A stretch of 64,000 nt of DNA from Candidatus Sumerlaeaceae bacterium (GTDB lineage Bacteria; Sumerlaeota; Sumerlaeia; Sumerlaeales; Sumerlaeaceae): the NCBI GenBank assembly GCA_026418615.1, contig JAOAAY010000017.1, forward strand, positions 1-64,000, read 5' to 3'. Positions 51,472-60,680 of this stretch are shown in pieces. The notes under the pieces are model-generated. The model was given only the letters and a program-made list of their open reading frames with translations. It did not search any database and had not been told where the DNA came from. Position 1 is the first letter of the stretch. The number at the start of each line of letters is the position of its first letter. The position numbers were made by a program, and so were the translations under genes.

Positions 51472-52278
51472 ATGGACAAACATCGTCAACATAGGATCAG
51501 AACCAGCCGCCAGAAGGGTTTCACGCTCGTGGAAATGCTGATCGTGGCGGCCCTGATCGCCCTGTTTGCCGGGCTCGCCGTGATCAACATCCAGCAACAA
51601 TACGAGTTGAACAAACAGAAGGCGTCGGTCGCGGAGTGCCGCCAGATCGGGACGGCCATGACCTTTGCGCTTCAGGATCTGGGTTTCTTCCCGAAAATCT
51701 GTTTCCTGCGGTTCAACTATAATATGTTGGTCAACCGCATCCAGACGCTGCCGCTGGACCAGTTTGAATACCACGGGCTTCCGGTGGGCAATATCGTGAC
51801 CCGCCTGACCAATCAATGGAGCCGGCAGGGGCAGTACGCAGCATTCAATTTCGACAAGTTGGCTTACATGCGGATCCCGGGGGATCCGGGTGAGCCCTAC
51901 GAGTGGCCGGCCGACCCGTGGCGCAACCCGTATGTGGCGTACTTCGTTCAGACCCAGCGGGATCCCAACAGCCTCAATGTGACGCAGCGTTTCATCAATC
52001 GTTCGGGTGAAAAGGCGGACTACTTCGCGGGCATCGTCAGTTACGGCCGCAACGGGGTGCCCGGTCTGACGGAGTCGCCGCAGGCTGCAGATCTGGCGGC
52101 TCGCAAGGATCTGCGGCTGTACAAGGAGACAGGGCAGTTCAATGTGTATCTGGCGCTGACGCCGGCGGAGTACGACGCGGCGCGTGTGTCGCAGATTGTG
52201 GCGGAGCCGGCCAATCCTGATCCGGCGCGGCCGCGCATCCGCGACACGGGATCCGATGACCGGTATTTTGAATTCTGA
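51472..52278 (+). CDS. GspG-like pseudopilin 1 of locus 2
   Basis: The 268-residue product has a prepilin signal RQKGFTLVEMLIVAALIALF (Gly16 then Phe, Glu at +5). It ends with a C-terminal domain containing the DPWRNPYVAYF element (a variant of the GspG Ca-site loop DPWGNPY) and GIVSYGRNGVPGL. Its soluble domain is much larger than classical GspG (about 140 residues in total). The ATG at 51472 is chosen because upstream residues do not look like a leader; a GTG at 51370 is possible. It lies 110 bp after the GspK-LTD gene, and the next pseudopilin gene starts 26 bp downstream. Confidence 0.85.
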   Translation: MDKHRQHRIRTSRQKGFTLVEMLIVAALIALFAGLAVINIQQQYELNKQKASVAECRQIGTAMTFALQDLGFFPKICFLRFNYNMLVNRIQTLPLDQFEYHGLPVGNIVTRLTNQWSRQGQYAAFNFDKLAYMRIPGDPGEPYEWPADPWRNPYVAYFVQTQRDPNSLNVTQRFINRSGEKADYFAGIVSYGRNGVPGLTESPQAADLAARKDLRLYKETGQFNVYLALTPAEYDAARVSQIVAEPANPDPARPRIRDTGSDDRYFEF

Positions 52279-52303
52279 GGGAACGAGGTTGGGACTTCGA
52301 ATC

Positions 52304-53110
52304 ATGAAAATGATCGGCACAGCCGCTTTCTCCCCCGGCGGGAGTTTCCGCGGTCGCCCGGCGGCGCGGCGGGGCTTCACTGCGATCGAGATCGCCATGG
52401 TGGCCACCGTCATCGCCATCTTCGCGCTGCTCGTGCTGCCCCTGTTTCGCAATCGCGTGGAAGAGGCGAAGATCGCTGCTGCACGCGCCGACCTGACAAG
52501 CCTGATGAAAGCCGAGCAACTGGTGAAGGCCGACACGGGCTATTTCGTGAGGCTGGAGGACTTGGACAACATCGAGTTGAACCTTCCTGGCCAGCCCAAC
52601 CCGACCCCGCCGCCCAACGGTATCACCCTGGAGGTTCCGCCCTTTTACTACCTTGAGGCTCCGCCTTCGAGCCGGGCGCCCCTGACGGTGCCCGAGTGGA
52701 TTGCCTTCGCAGGCACCACGAGCAAGCCCAAGTTCCGCGGGCCTTACATCGCGTTCCAAAATTCGCTGCGCTACGGCGACCTTTTGACCCGGCCCGAAAA
52801 TCAGCAGTTGGCAAACAATCTGCTGCGCAGCCGCACGGGCAACCCGGCCAGTGCCATCTTTGACATTCCGACCGGACCGTTGTTCGATTCGCTTGAAAAC
52901 CGCATTCCCGTGGATCCGTGGGGCAACCCGTACCTGTTTTTCCCCGCCACGGGAGAGACGGGCTTTGCCAGCAGCGTCATATACTCGCTGGGGCCGGACG
53001 GTCTGCCGGGTCTGCTGAACGGCACATCACCGAATGACTTCCTTCGGGGGACGCCCAACGGCCTCGGCACGCTCGATCCCAATGTGGATGATCTTCAGGT
53101 TCAATTTTGA
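52304..53110 (+). CDS. GspG-like pseudopilin 2 of locus 2
   Basis: The 268-residue product has a leader of 24 residues ending RRG before FTAIEIAMVATVIAIFALLV. The helix continues into FRNRVEEAKIAAARADLTSL. The C-terminal part has IPVDPWGNPYLFFPA and VIYSLGPDGLPGL, shared with its neighbours. A TTG 15 bp upstream fits the ribosome site better than the ATG and would add five residues. It belongs to a tandem family of paralogues here, probably made by duplication. Confidence 0.85.
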   Translation: MKMIGTAAFSPGGSFRGRPAARRGFTAIEIAMVATVIAIFALLVLPLFRNRVEEAKIAAARADLTSLMKAEQLVKADTGYFVRLEDLDNIELNLPGQPNPTPPPNGITLEVPPFYYLEAPPSSRAPLTVPEWIAFAGTTSKPKFRGPYIAFQNSLRYGDLLTRPENQQLANNLLRSRTGNPASAIFDIPTGPLFDSLENRIPVDPWGNPYLFFPATGETGFASSVIYSLGPDGLPGLLNGTSPNDFLRGTPNGLGTLDPNVDDLQVQF

Positions 53111-53115
53111 GACGG

Positions 53116-53859
53116 ATGCGTAAAGACATGACAGCCATCACAGCCAAACGGAGTCAGGGCGGTTTCACCGTTCTCGAACTCCTGATCGCAGTGATCATCA
53201 TCGGCATCCTCGTGGCGATCATTGTGCCGGTGTACACGGACCGAGCCGAGCAGGCACGCCTGACGGCCGCGCAACAGGATCTCGACGCGCTCAAGACGGC
53301 CCAGGAGCACGCGGCGATCGACACGGCCTATTTCTACGCTTTGTATGTGCTCGATGATGTGCGCGATTTTGACGGCGTGCCGTCGAGCAATCCCAATGAC
53401 CGCACCGACGGCATCCGCGATGAGGTGTTGCGCACGGATATCTCTGGCGACCCGAGGCGCATCTTCATTGATACGACTTCGGGGCAGGTGCCGGCCGGGT
53501 TTGCGACCATCTTCTCGCAGATCCAGACCAGCGAAACGAACTTCAACTGGAACGGGCCCTATGTCAATTACACGCGGCGCTCGTTGCCGGGCGAGTTCAC
53601 GGATGTTCCTGCTGACATGCCGCTCGACCCGTGGGGACGCCCCTACCTGTTTTTTACCAAGGACGGCTACTTCAACCCGCGGACACTGACGATAGACAAT
53701 CAGGTCACGATCAACGGCACCACGCTCTTGGGCGACGCCACCATCTTCGACCGGCCCACGGTGCTCTCGCTCGGCGCGGATGGGGCGTCCGGCGGGATTG
53801 TGAACGGAGTCCAGAACAACAATTTTGGAACAGGCGACGACCTGTTCCGGCAGTTCTGA
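53116..53859 (+). CDS. GspG-like pseudopilin 3 of locus 2
   Basis: The 247-residue protein has a canonical signal GGFTVLELLIAVIIIGILVA and the helix VYTDRAEQARLTAAQQDLDA. In the C-terminal half it has MPLDPWGRPYLFFTKDG and LSLGADGASGG. It starts 6 bp after the preceding gene. Of the five it is the closest to a classical GspG in its helix. A second ATG four codons on (53128) and a TTG at 53107 are alternative starts. Confidence 0.88.
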   Translation: MRKDMTAITAKRSQGGFTVLELLIAVIIIGILVAIIVPVYTDRAEQARLTAAQQDLDALKTAQEHAAIDTAYFYALYVLDDVRDFDGVPSSNPNDRTDGIRDEVLRTDISGDPRRIFIDTTSGQVPAGFATIFSQIQTSETNFNWNGPYVNYTRRSLPGEFTDVPADMPLDPWGRPYLFFTKDGYFNPRTLTIDNQVTINGTTLLGDATIFDRPTVLSLGADGASGGIVNGVQNNNFGTGDDLFRQF

Positions 53860-53867
53860 GAAAGGAC

Positions 53868-54635
53868 ATGCGGCGTCTCATGACACAGTACCGGACCAAC
53901 GGCACCCGCGGCGTGACGCTGACGGAATTGCTCGTCGTGATGGTCATCATCACGCTGCTCTCGACACTGATTCTCCTCGTGTATGTGAACCGCATGGAGC
54001 AGGCGCGCATCAGTGTTGCCACCGGCGAGTGCCGCGAGTTAGCCCACGCGCAGGAAATGTGCGCCCTTATTCATGGCTACTATGTGCCGCTTCAGGTGCT
54101 CGACGACCGCCCAGCCATCACCGGTGTGTCGTCCGTCGGCGATGTCATCACCTTGGAAGACTTGAGCAACATTCGGCTTGTCCATCCGCTGATCCCGCCG
54201 CAGTTCCAGCAGGGCAACCAGCCCACGCTCGCCAGCGACCTGCCCCGTATCCGCGAGATGCGCCTGAATTGGCAGGGACCGTTTACGAACATCCAGCGCG
54301 CCTATGTGGGCAACGAGGATCCGCGCGATCCAAACTTCCAGAACTCGCCAACGGTGCGGCTGGACTTCCCGCTTGATCCGTGGGGCAATCCCTATCGCTT
54401 CTACTCGCCCATTGGCATCATTGGCACCAATGCCAACCGCACCGATTACACCAACCTGACAATCAGTTTCAGTGACGGTTTGATCACGACCCAGGACGAT
54501 CGCAACTTTGAGCGCTACGCGATCGTCAGTTGGGGCCGCAATAATGAGTCAGACCTCAACACGCCAACCGACCGCGATGACATCATTCACTTGTTCGGGT
54601 CGGGCGGTGTCGAATCGAACTTTGCCCTGCCGTGA
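53868..54635 (+). CDS. GspG-like pseudopilin 4 of locus 2
   Basis: The 255-residue protein has the signal TRGVTLTELLVVMVIITLLS, with Val in place of the usual Phe at +1 and Glu at +5. The helix VNRMEQARISVATGECRELA follows. Near the C-terminus are FPLDPWGNPYRFYSP and AIVSWGRNNESD. It starts 9 bp after the previous stop, with AAAGGA nearly touching the ATG. The C-terminal segment is close to that of its neighbours, supporting a common ancestor. Confidence 0.86.
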   Translation: MRRLMTQYRTNGTRGVTLTELLVVMVIITLLSTLILLVYVNRMEQARISVATGECRELAHAQEMCALIHGYYVPLQVLDDRPAITGVSSVGDVITLEDLSNIRLVHPLIPPQFQQGNQPTLASDLPRIREMRLNWQGPFTNIQRAYVGNEDPRDPNFQNSPTVRLDFPLDPWGNPYRFYSPIGIIGTNANRTDYTNLTISFSDGLITTQDDRNFERYAIVSWGRNNESDLNTPTDRDDIIHLFGSGGVESNFALP

Positions 54636-54725
54636 CGGTAGTCAGCGCGGCGGGTATGGGCTATACTTTTGCAGGGCTAACAAGAAGGTAATTCAGGCGG
54701 TTAACGAACCGGGAGGCTTAACAGG

Positions 54726-55328
54726 ATGAAGGGCAACAAGGCATTTACTCTGATCGAACTGCTGGTGGTGGTTTTGATCCTCATGCTGCTGGCCACCATC
54801 GCGGTGGGCTTGTACATCCGCGAGATGGAACGGGCACGGTACGCGGTGGCCAAGAGCACCATCAGCGAAATAGAGCGCGCAGCGGCCCGCTACGCCCTCG
54901 ATATGAGCGCCTATCCGCCAAGCCTGAGCCTGAATCCCAGCCTCAACAGCAGCGTGGCAGCCTCTGGCGGCGGTTGCGGTTACGCCGAGGAGGCCCTGCT
55001 TCACAGCATCGGCGGCAGCAGCACGGCCCCAAGTGATCCGCGGTGGGGCGGGCCCTACCTGACGATTAAAAACGAGATGCTCGACACGACAGGCGGCCCG
55101 GGCGATGTGCAGATCCTCGACCCGTGGAAGCAACCCTACCGGTTTGTCCGGCGCAACGACTACGCCAACTTTGGCACGCGCCTGCCCGCCGGCCACCCGT
55201 ATCAGGCCACAGAAACCTGGTACAACCCCAGCACGGTTCAGATTATTTCCCGAGGCCCCAACGGCGTCACTCTGAGCGATCCAAATTTCGGGCGTGACAT
55301 TGACGATGTCTCGAACTTCGGACTCTGA
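54726..55328 (+). CDS. GspG-like pseudopilin 5 of locus 2
   Basis: The 200-residue protein has a very short leader (MKGNKA) then FTLIELLVVVLILMLLATIA. The residue at -1 is Ala, not Gly. The helix YIREMERARYAVAKSTISEI is followed by RAAARYALDMSAYPPSL, the GspG-type AAxxYxxDxxxYP pattern. C-terminal markers are LDPWKQPYRFV and IISRGPNGVTL. The ribosome site GGGAGG is about 10 bases upstream. This is the last gene before the terminator and the smallest of the set, so it may be the major subunit. Confidence 0.9.
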   Translation: MKGNKAFTLIELLVVVLILMLLATIAVGLYIREMERARYAVAKSTISEIERAAARYALDMSAYPPSLSLNPSLNSSVAASGGGCGYAEEALLHSIGGSSTAPSDPRWGGPYLTIKNEMLDTTGGPGDVQILDPWKQPYRFVRRNDYANFGTRLPAGHPYQATETWYNPSTVQIISRGPNGVTLSDPNFGRDIDDVSNFGL

Positions 55329-55353
55329 CGCTACCTGCTGACCAAACGGCATG

Positions 55354-55401
55354 AAAAAACCGCCGGCGGCCGACACCAAGGCCTCCGGCGGTTTCGTTTT
55401 T
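55354..55401. terminator. Bidirectional intrinsic terminator
   Basis: AAACCGCCGG (55357-55366) pairs perfectly with CCGGCGGTTT (55385-55394), and an inner GGCC/GGCC stem (55368-55371 with 55380-55383) extends it. The plus strand ends CGTTTTT. On the minus strand the A-run at 55354-55359 becomes a T-run, so the element can end both the pseudopilin operon (+) and rpoZ (-). Confidence 0.9.
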
Positions 55402-55457
55402 CCGATCGCCGAACGATGAGCCAACCGCGCGCGCCCGACGCGCGGTCTCCACGGCCG

Positions 55458-55727
55458 CTACTCCTGAGCGCCCTCTGCTCCAGCCTCGCCCTCTGGCTGG
55501 TCGCTGCGGGGGATAATGTCGAGTTTCCCTTCCAGAAATTCCTGAGTGGCCACCTTGACCGGGTCCCAACTGCCGTCGGGCAAATGCGACAGAGCCCGCT
55601 CGCCCGCCTGCAAGTCGCGGACGCGGCGCGAGATGGCATTGATCATCATGTACATGCCGCGATGCTCGCGGATGAGCGTGGCGGGATCCTCTTTCAGCGC
55701 ATCCGGAGGAGTGAACGGATTGATCAT
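55458..55727 (-). CDS. rpoZ: RNA polymerase omega subunit
   Basis: The 89-residue protein starts MINPFTPPDALKE and carries the omega core helix YMMINAISRRVRDLQAGERA followed by DPVKVATQEFLEGKLDI, matching the family's xRxxxA..RARQL and ..VxxAxEExxxGK regions. Omega helps fold beta-prime and assemble the polymerase. The C-terminus is a short acidic tail (EGEAGAEGAQE). The ATG at 55727 is preferred because AGGAG lies upstream and the homology begins there; a longer in-frame extension is rejected. The usual gmk-rpoZ pairing is not seen here. Confidence 0.85.
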   Translation of the reverse strand: MINPFTPPDALKEDPATLIREHRGMYMMINAISRRVRDLQAGERALSHLPDGSWDPVKVATQEFLEGKLDIIPRSDQPEGEAGAEGAQE

Positions 55728-56021
55728 GGTGTAAGCGGGGCTCCTTGACAGGACTTCGTTTTCAGACGCTGCGATACAGGCGGGCGGCTCGGGGAATTCA
55801 AGCCTGATCTGAATGTTCCGAGCGCAGGGGTCATGCTTGGTGGGCGCCGACGGTCTGGCGGCCGGCAAAGGCCCGGTCTCCAGCCGGCGCGGCCGGAGAT
55901 ACGGCACGCCAAGAGCGGGTTGGCGGGAGAGGGTCTGAGACGGCGGATAGCCGGGCTTGCATATTTCGCCAGCGGGGGGGTTGGCTGTCGGCAAAACATG
56001 CGGGGGTGAAAGCCAGCGGTC

Positions 56022-56816
56022 ATGTCGGATTCGAAAAAGCGCATCTGGAGCATCCTTCGGCGCGAGGTACAGGAACTGGCCGATGCCGAGCCTATTCTGG
56101 CCAGTTTTCTCTACGCTGCCGTCCTCAACCACAAAACCTTTGAAGAGTCGCTCAGTTTCCACCTCTCGGTGAAACTGGCCAGCCCGATGATCCACGCAAC
56201 GACGCTGCGGGATGTCATGTACGAGTGCCACGAACAGAATACGGATTTGGCCGCCTGCGCCGTCGAGGATCTCAAGGCGGTGGTGGACCGCGATCCGGCC
56301 TGCGACCGCTATTCGGTGCCCTTTCTGTTTTTCAAAGGTTATCAAGCGCTGCAGTCATACCGCATTGCGAACCATCTGTGGCAACAGGGTCGGCGGGCGC
56401 TGGCTCTGCAGTTGCAGAGCAGCATCAGCGAAGTGTTCGGCGTGGATATCCATCCGGCGGCCCGCATCGGCCGCGGCATCCTGATGGATCACGCCACCGG
56501 CATTGTCATTGGCGAGACGGCCGTGGTGGAGGATAATGTCTCGATGCTCCACGAGGTGACACTGGGCGGCACCGGCAAGGAGCACGGCGACCGTCACCCG
56601 AAAGTCCGCCGTGGCGTGCTGATTGCGGCTGGCGCAAAAATCTTTGGCAATATCGAAATCGGCGAGAGCGCCAAAGTGGCGGGCGGCAGCGTTGTCCTCC
56701 ATCCCGTTCCTCCGTACACGACCGTCGCCGGTGTTCCCGCAAAACCAGTGGGCAAGACCCATGGGCGTCCCAGCGTCCAGATGGATCAAAGCATTGAAGA
56801 CGACCGGACGCCCTGA
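56022..56816 (+). CDS. cysE: Serine O-acetyltransferase
   Basis: The 264-residue protein has the CysE N-terminal helical domain (RIWSILRREVQELADAEPIL, HKTFEESLSFHLSVKLAS) and a left-handed beta-helix (GVDIHPAARIGRGILMDHAT with Asp156-His157, GIVIGETAVVEDN, GGTGKEHGDRHPKV). It acetylates serine with acetyl-CoA in the first committed step to cysteine. The C-terminal tail is extended and ends without the usual inhibitory Ile, so cysteine feedback may differ. The next gene starts 64 bp downstream. It is about 295 bp from rpoZ in the divergent direction. Confidence 0.95.
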   Translation: MSDSKKRIWSILRREVQELADAEPILASFLYAAVLNHKTFEESLSFHLSVKLASPMIHATTLRDVMYECHEQNTDLAACAVEDLKAVVDRDPACDRYSVPFLFFKGYQALQSYRIANHLWQQGRRALALQLQSSISEVFGVDIHPAARIGRGILMDHATGIVIGETAVVEDNVSMLHEVTLGGTGKEHGDRHPKVRRGVLIAAGAKIFGNIEIGESAKVAGGSVVLHPVPPYTTVAGVPAKPVGKTHGRPSVQMDQSIEDDRTP

Positions 56817-56880
56817 TCTGAGGGATGGAGCGCGGGCGGAAGCGTCTTGAACTTCGTCTCCCGGCCGGCGACCAGAACGC

Positions 56881-59436
56881 ATGGCTGACGACACGCAAAA
56901 GCCTGAGACTGCGGTGACGGCCCCGGCGCCGCACGACACGCCGGTCGAGCCGGTGCGATTGCGCGCGGGGCGTTATGCTTTGCCGCGCTGGGTGGAGCAT
57001 CCGGCCGCCCTTGGGGTGGGCGTGCCTGTGGGTTGTCTGCTGCTGGCGCTTGCCATTTACGCGCCCGCCCTCGGCGGGCAGTACTGCGTTTTCGGTACGG
57101 ACACGCTCAGTCACGATTACATCATGCATCTCTACGGTTGGCGGTCGGTCTGGCAGCGGGGTGAGATGCCGCTGTGGTGTCCGTACCTGTTCCTCGGCCT
57201 GCCGTTTGTGGGCAGTTTTGCATTGTGCCCATTTTACCCGTCGCAATGGCTCTATTTTGTTTTGCCGCACAACACAGCATTCACGCTGCAATATGTAGGC
57301 GCAGTGGCCCTCGCCGGCGTCATGTTTTTTGTCTGGATGCGCACCATGGGGGCCGGGCGGCTGGCGGCGGTTTGGGGGGGAGTGCTGTTCATGGTGTCGG
57401 GTCATTTTCTGACCCTGACCTACGCCGGTCATTTGCAAAAGATGATCGCGCTGGCCTGGGCTCCCGGGGCGCTGGCTGCAGCGTTGGTTGTTTGCCGGCG
57501 GGCTCGCAGCGGGCCGCTGCTGAGGCCGGTGCTGGCCCTTGGCGGTTGCTTCGCGATGCAATTGCTCGCCAGCCATACGCAAATTTTCTATGCGACGCTG
57601 ATGCTGTGTCTACTGGGCGGGGCCGGCGTGGCGCTGCCTCTGGCGGCGCGGGCTTGGAGTTCGCCCGAGCCCGGCATCACCGGGATGTTGAGATCGTCCC
57701 ATGCACGCGCCATCGGGCGTTTGGTCGCGGCACTGTCGGGTGCCGTTGCGTTCGCTGTCGTGCTCTCGGCTGTCCAAATGTTCCCCGGATATGAGACTGC
57801 GGGGGTTTCCAACCGCGCGGCGGGTGTTGCGTTTGACGAGGCTGTCGAGACATCCTACCCGCCCGCGGAACTGTTGGAGTTTGTCATTCCGTCAGTGTTT
57901 GGCGACTCGCTGCGTACTTCGCGAGTGGGCTACTTTGGGGCGTGGGGCGAGCGCATTGTCAGCGATTATCTTGGTGCGCCGGTGCTGTTGCTGGCGCTTT
58001 TGGGGTTGGTCGTCGGCTTTTCGCGCTATCGCTTCTTTCTGGCGGTTACGGCCGTGTTGGCTCTGGTGGTGGGCTTGGGTCGTCACACGCCCCTGTATGG
58101 GATGCTCTATGGCGGTCTGCCCGGGTTTGCGAGTTTTCGTTCGCCGGGAACCTTTATGTTTGTGGCGACGCTGGGTTTGGTGTCGTTGGCTGCGACGGGG
58201 CTCGAGGTCCTCGGGCTGCGCCTCCGCCCGCCCGGGGGCGCGGTGGCCGCGCGCGGCCGGCTGCTGCTGATGCAGTTCCTCTTCGTAGCCCTTGCCGGTG
58301 CCGGACTGGCCTTGGCCCTCGTGGCGCTGGGGCGCAACTGGGGCGTGCGGCTGGATATCGCCACGCCTGCCGAGGCGCGGCGTTTTCATGTGACTGGCGG
58401 CCTGCTGACGCTGGGCTGGCAACTGGCTGCGGGCGCCGGTCTGGGTTGGGTTTGCCTGCGGGCGGCGACCGATCCGGCAGGCTGGGGCGGCCGTTTGCTA
58501 CGCGCGGGTCGCGTCGCGCTTGTCATGCTCGCGGTGCTGGCTCCGGCGCTGACCTTCTTATCAAGCCGCCGGTATGTGCAGTTTGAGCCGCTCGCCAAGT
58601 ATATGGAATACCTGACCTATCAGAATGTGTACGCCGCGCTGCGCGGGGCAGGACCCGACCCTGTCCGGATGGTGGAGGAGAAGGCACTCAAGACCGATCA
58701 TATCCTGCACGCGGTGGGGTCGCCGACCGGCTACCACCCCGTCACGCTGGAACGCTACGGGCGGCTGACCCAGTCGGCGGGATATGCCACGGAACTTTTT
58801 GGCGACCTGTTCGCCATTCGCCATGCCCATACCTACACGGACCGTCCGTTGCGCGGCACCTGGCGCGCGCTTCGCGAGTTTCCCGGCGGAGAAACCGTGT
58901 GGGAATGGGCTGGCGAGGCGCGGCCGTTTGCGCACGGGGGCGCGACCGTTGTTGCGGTGCAGGACGAGGCGGAAACGGCCCGGATGCTCTCGGGCGGCAG
59001 ACTCAACCGCAAAACCTTTGCCGTCGCCCAGGATCTGATGCGCGTTCACGGCGTGGAGGCCGGCCTGCAGCCCAACGCGGCTGAACTGGTGTCCTGGTCG
59101 CCCGGCCGGATCCAGTTGCGCACGGTATCGCAACGGCCCAGCATTCTGCCGCTGGCCGAGGTGCACGCCCCCGGCTGGCGCGCCCGGACGAGCGCGGGCG
59201 ACGCCTTGCCCATCGTGCCCGTCAACATCGCGATGCGAGCCATTGTTCTGCATGGCAGCGGCGATGTGGAATTGCGCTACGAACCTTTTTCCTACCGGCT
59301 CGGCTGGTTTGTGACGGCGTTGACGATGGCCGTGCTGGCGCTGGCGGGTGCAGCGGCGCTGCACGGGCGTTTGAATCGGACGAATCTGGGCCCGCAGGTG
59401 CGGCATCTGGTTTCGCTCATCGCGCGGGACTTTTGA
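56881..59436 (+). CDS. YfhO-family multi-pass membrane protein 1
   Basis: The 851-residue protein has about twelve hydrophobic helices in the first 560 residues, a loop with SHDYIMHLYGWRSVWQRGEM followed by PLWCPYLFLGLPFVG, and a large C-terminal beta-rich periplasmic domain (after about 600). This is the YfhO plan: GT-C-like membrane enzymes, often involved in adding sugars to wall teichoic acid, glycans or other surface polymers. DTLSHD may contain the Asp expected in the first external loop of GT-C folds. A sister protein of similar plan lies 1.2 kb downstream with trxB in between. Acceptor unknown. Confidence 0.8.
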   Translation: MADDTQKPETAVTAPAPHDTPVEPVRLRAGRYALPRWVEHPAALGVGVPVGCLLLALAIYAPALGGQYCVFGTDTLSHDYIMHLYGWRSVWQRGEMPLWCPYLFLGLPFVGSFALCPFYPSQWLYFVLPHNTAFTLQYVGAVALAGVMFFVWMRTMGAGRLAAVWGGVLFMVSGHFLTLTYAGHLQKMIALAWAPGALAAALVVCRRARSGPLLRPVLALGGCFAMQLLASHTQIFYATLMLCLLGGAGVALPLAARAWSSPEPGITGMLRSSHARAIGRLVAALSGAVAFAVVLSAVQMFPGYETAGVSNRAAGVAFDEAVETSYPPAELLEFVIPSVFGDSLRTSRVGYFGAWGERIVSDYLGAPVLLLALLGLVVGFSRYRFFLAVTAVLALVVGLGRHTPLYGMLYGGLPGFASFRSPGTFMFVATLGLVSLAATGLEVLGLRLRPPGGAVAARGRLLLMQFLFVALAGAGLALALVALGRNWGVRLDIATPAEARRFHVTGGLLTLGWQLAAGAGLGWVCLRAATDPAGWGGRLLRAGRVALVMLAVLAPALTFLSSRRYVQFEPLAKYMEYLTYQNVYAALRGAGPDPVRMVEEKALKTDHILHAVGSPTGYHPVTLERYGRLTQSAGYATELFGDLFAIRHAHTYTDRPLRGTWRALREFPGGETVWEWAGEARPFAHGGATVVAVQDEAETARMLSGGRLNRKTFAVAQDLMRVHGVEAGLQPNAAELVSWSPGRIQLRTVSQRPSILPLAEVHAPGWRARTSAGDALPIVPVNIAMRAIVLHGSGDVELRYEPFSYRLGWFVTALTMAVLALAGAAALHGRLNRTNLGPQVRHLVSLIARDF

Positions 59437-59575
59437 TGCTCCCGATGGGCTCCTGCCGTCTGAATGCCTCTGCGCCCGGTTCAATAGACAACCCATGGCG
59501 TGCGCGTAAGGCATGTGAGGGGGCCGCGGTGCCCCGAAGCGTTTCACACGATCCCGACAGAAAGGCGAAATCAGG

Positions 59576-60613
59576 ATGACGCACAAGGCGGTCGAGATGT
59601 TGCAGGAAACCACCACTCTCGTGCGCGAGGCCGTGCGGCGCGTCATCATCATCGGTTCGGGGCCGGCCGGGCTGACGGCGGCGTTGTACACGGCGCGAGC
59701 CAACCTGGCCCCGCTGGTTTTCGAGGGCGACGGGTTCGAGCAGACGATGCCCGGCGGCCAACTCATGATCACGACGGATGTTGAGAATTATCCGGGCATG
59801 GTGAAATGGGTGGACGGAAAACTCCACGGCTACCCCGGACCGGAGATGATGGATGTCTTGCGGCGGCAAGCCCAGCATTTTGGCGCGGAATGCGTGATGA
59901 GGCGGGTGACGCGCGTTGATTTTTCCCGACGGCCGTTGCGCGTCGAGGTGGACGATGAGGTTTATCATGCCGAGGCGGTCATCATCGCCACGGGTGCCAG
60001 TGCGAAGTGGCTGGGGGTCAAGGGCGAACAGGAGTACATGGGGTACGGCGTCAGCGCGTGTGCCACCTGTGACGGCGCCTTTTTCAAGGGCAAGCATGTC
60101 CTTGTGGTGGGTGGCGGCGATACAGCCATGGAGGAGGCCTCGTATCTGACGCGCCATGCTGCCAAGGTGACCATTGTTCATCGGCGTGAGGGATTTCGCG
60201 CGTCGAAGATTATGCTCGAGCGCTGTCAATCGAATCCGAAGATCGAGTGGGTGCTCAACGCCGTGATTGACGAGATTTTCGGGCAGACAGAAGGCCTGCG
60301 CAAGTTTGTCACGGGTGTGCGTCTGCGCGATACGCGCACGGGCGAACTGCGAGAACTGGCGTGCGACGGCGTGTTTGCCGCCATCGGGCACAAGCCCAAC
60401 ACCGACCTGTTCGCCGGAATGCTCGACATGGATGCCAACGGTTACCTGATCACCGAGCCGCGCTCGACCTACACCAATGTGCGGGGGGTGTTTGCGTGCG
60501 GGGACTGCCAGGATCATGTGTACCGGCAGGCCGTGACTGCCGCAGGCACCGGTTGCATGGCTGCCATAGACGCCGAGCGCTTCATCGAGGCGAATCCGAT
60601 CCGATTCGCCTAA
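59576..60613 (+). CDS. trxB: Thioredoxin-disulfide reductase
   Basis: The 345-residue flavoprotein has an FAD site (RRVIIIGSGPAGLTAALYTA), the NADPH site VLVVGGGDTAMEEASYL, and redox-active CATC (Cys162, Cys165), followed by DGAFFKGK. The C-terminal FAD-binding GVFACGDCQDHVYRQAVTAA is present. It reduces thioredoxin with NADPH. About 18 residues precede the usual start, and the segment after ENYPG is slightly extended (VKWVDGKLHGYPGPEMM). No thioredoxin gene is adjacent. Confidence 0.95.
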   Translation: MTHKAVEMLQETTTLVREAVRRVIIIGSGPAGLTAALYTARANLAPLVFEGDGFEQTMPGGQLMITTDVENYPGMVKWVDGKLHGYPGPEMMDVLRRQAQHFGAECVMRRVTRVDFSRRPLRVEVDDEVYHAEAVIIATGASAKWLGVKGEQEYMGYGVSACATCDGAFFKGKHVLVVGGGDTAMEEASYLTRHAAKVTIVHRREGFRASKIMLERCQSNPKIEWVLNAVIDEIFGQTEGLRKFVTGVRLRDTRTGELRELACDGVFAAIGHKPNTDLFAGMLDMDANGYLITEPRSTYTNVRGVFACGDCQDHVYRQAVTAAGTGCMAAIDAERFIEANPIRFA

Positions 60614-60680
60614 GGGGCTCGCGAATCGTCGCGGTTTTGCTGGTTGCCCGCCGGCGGCGCGGTTCACAGTCTTGCGCACC

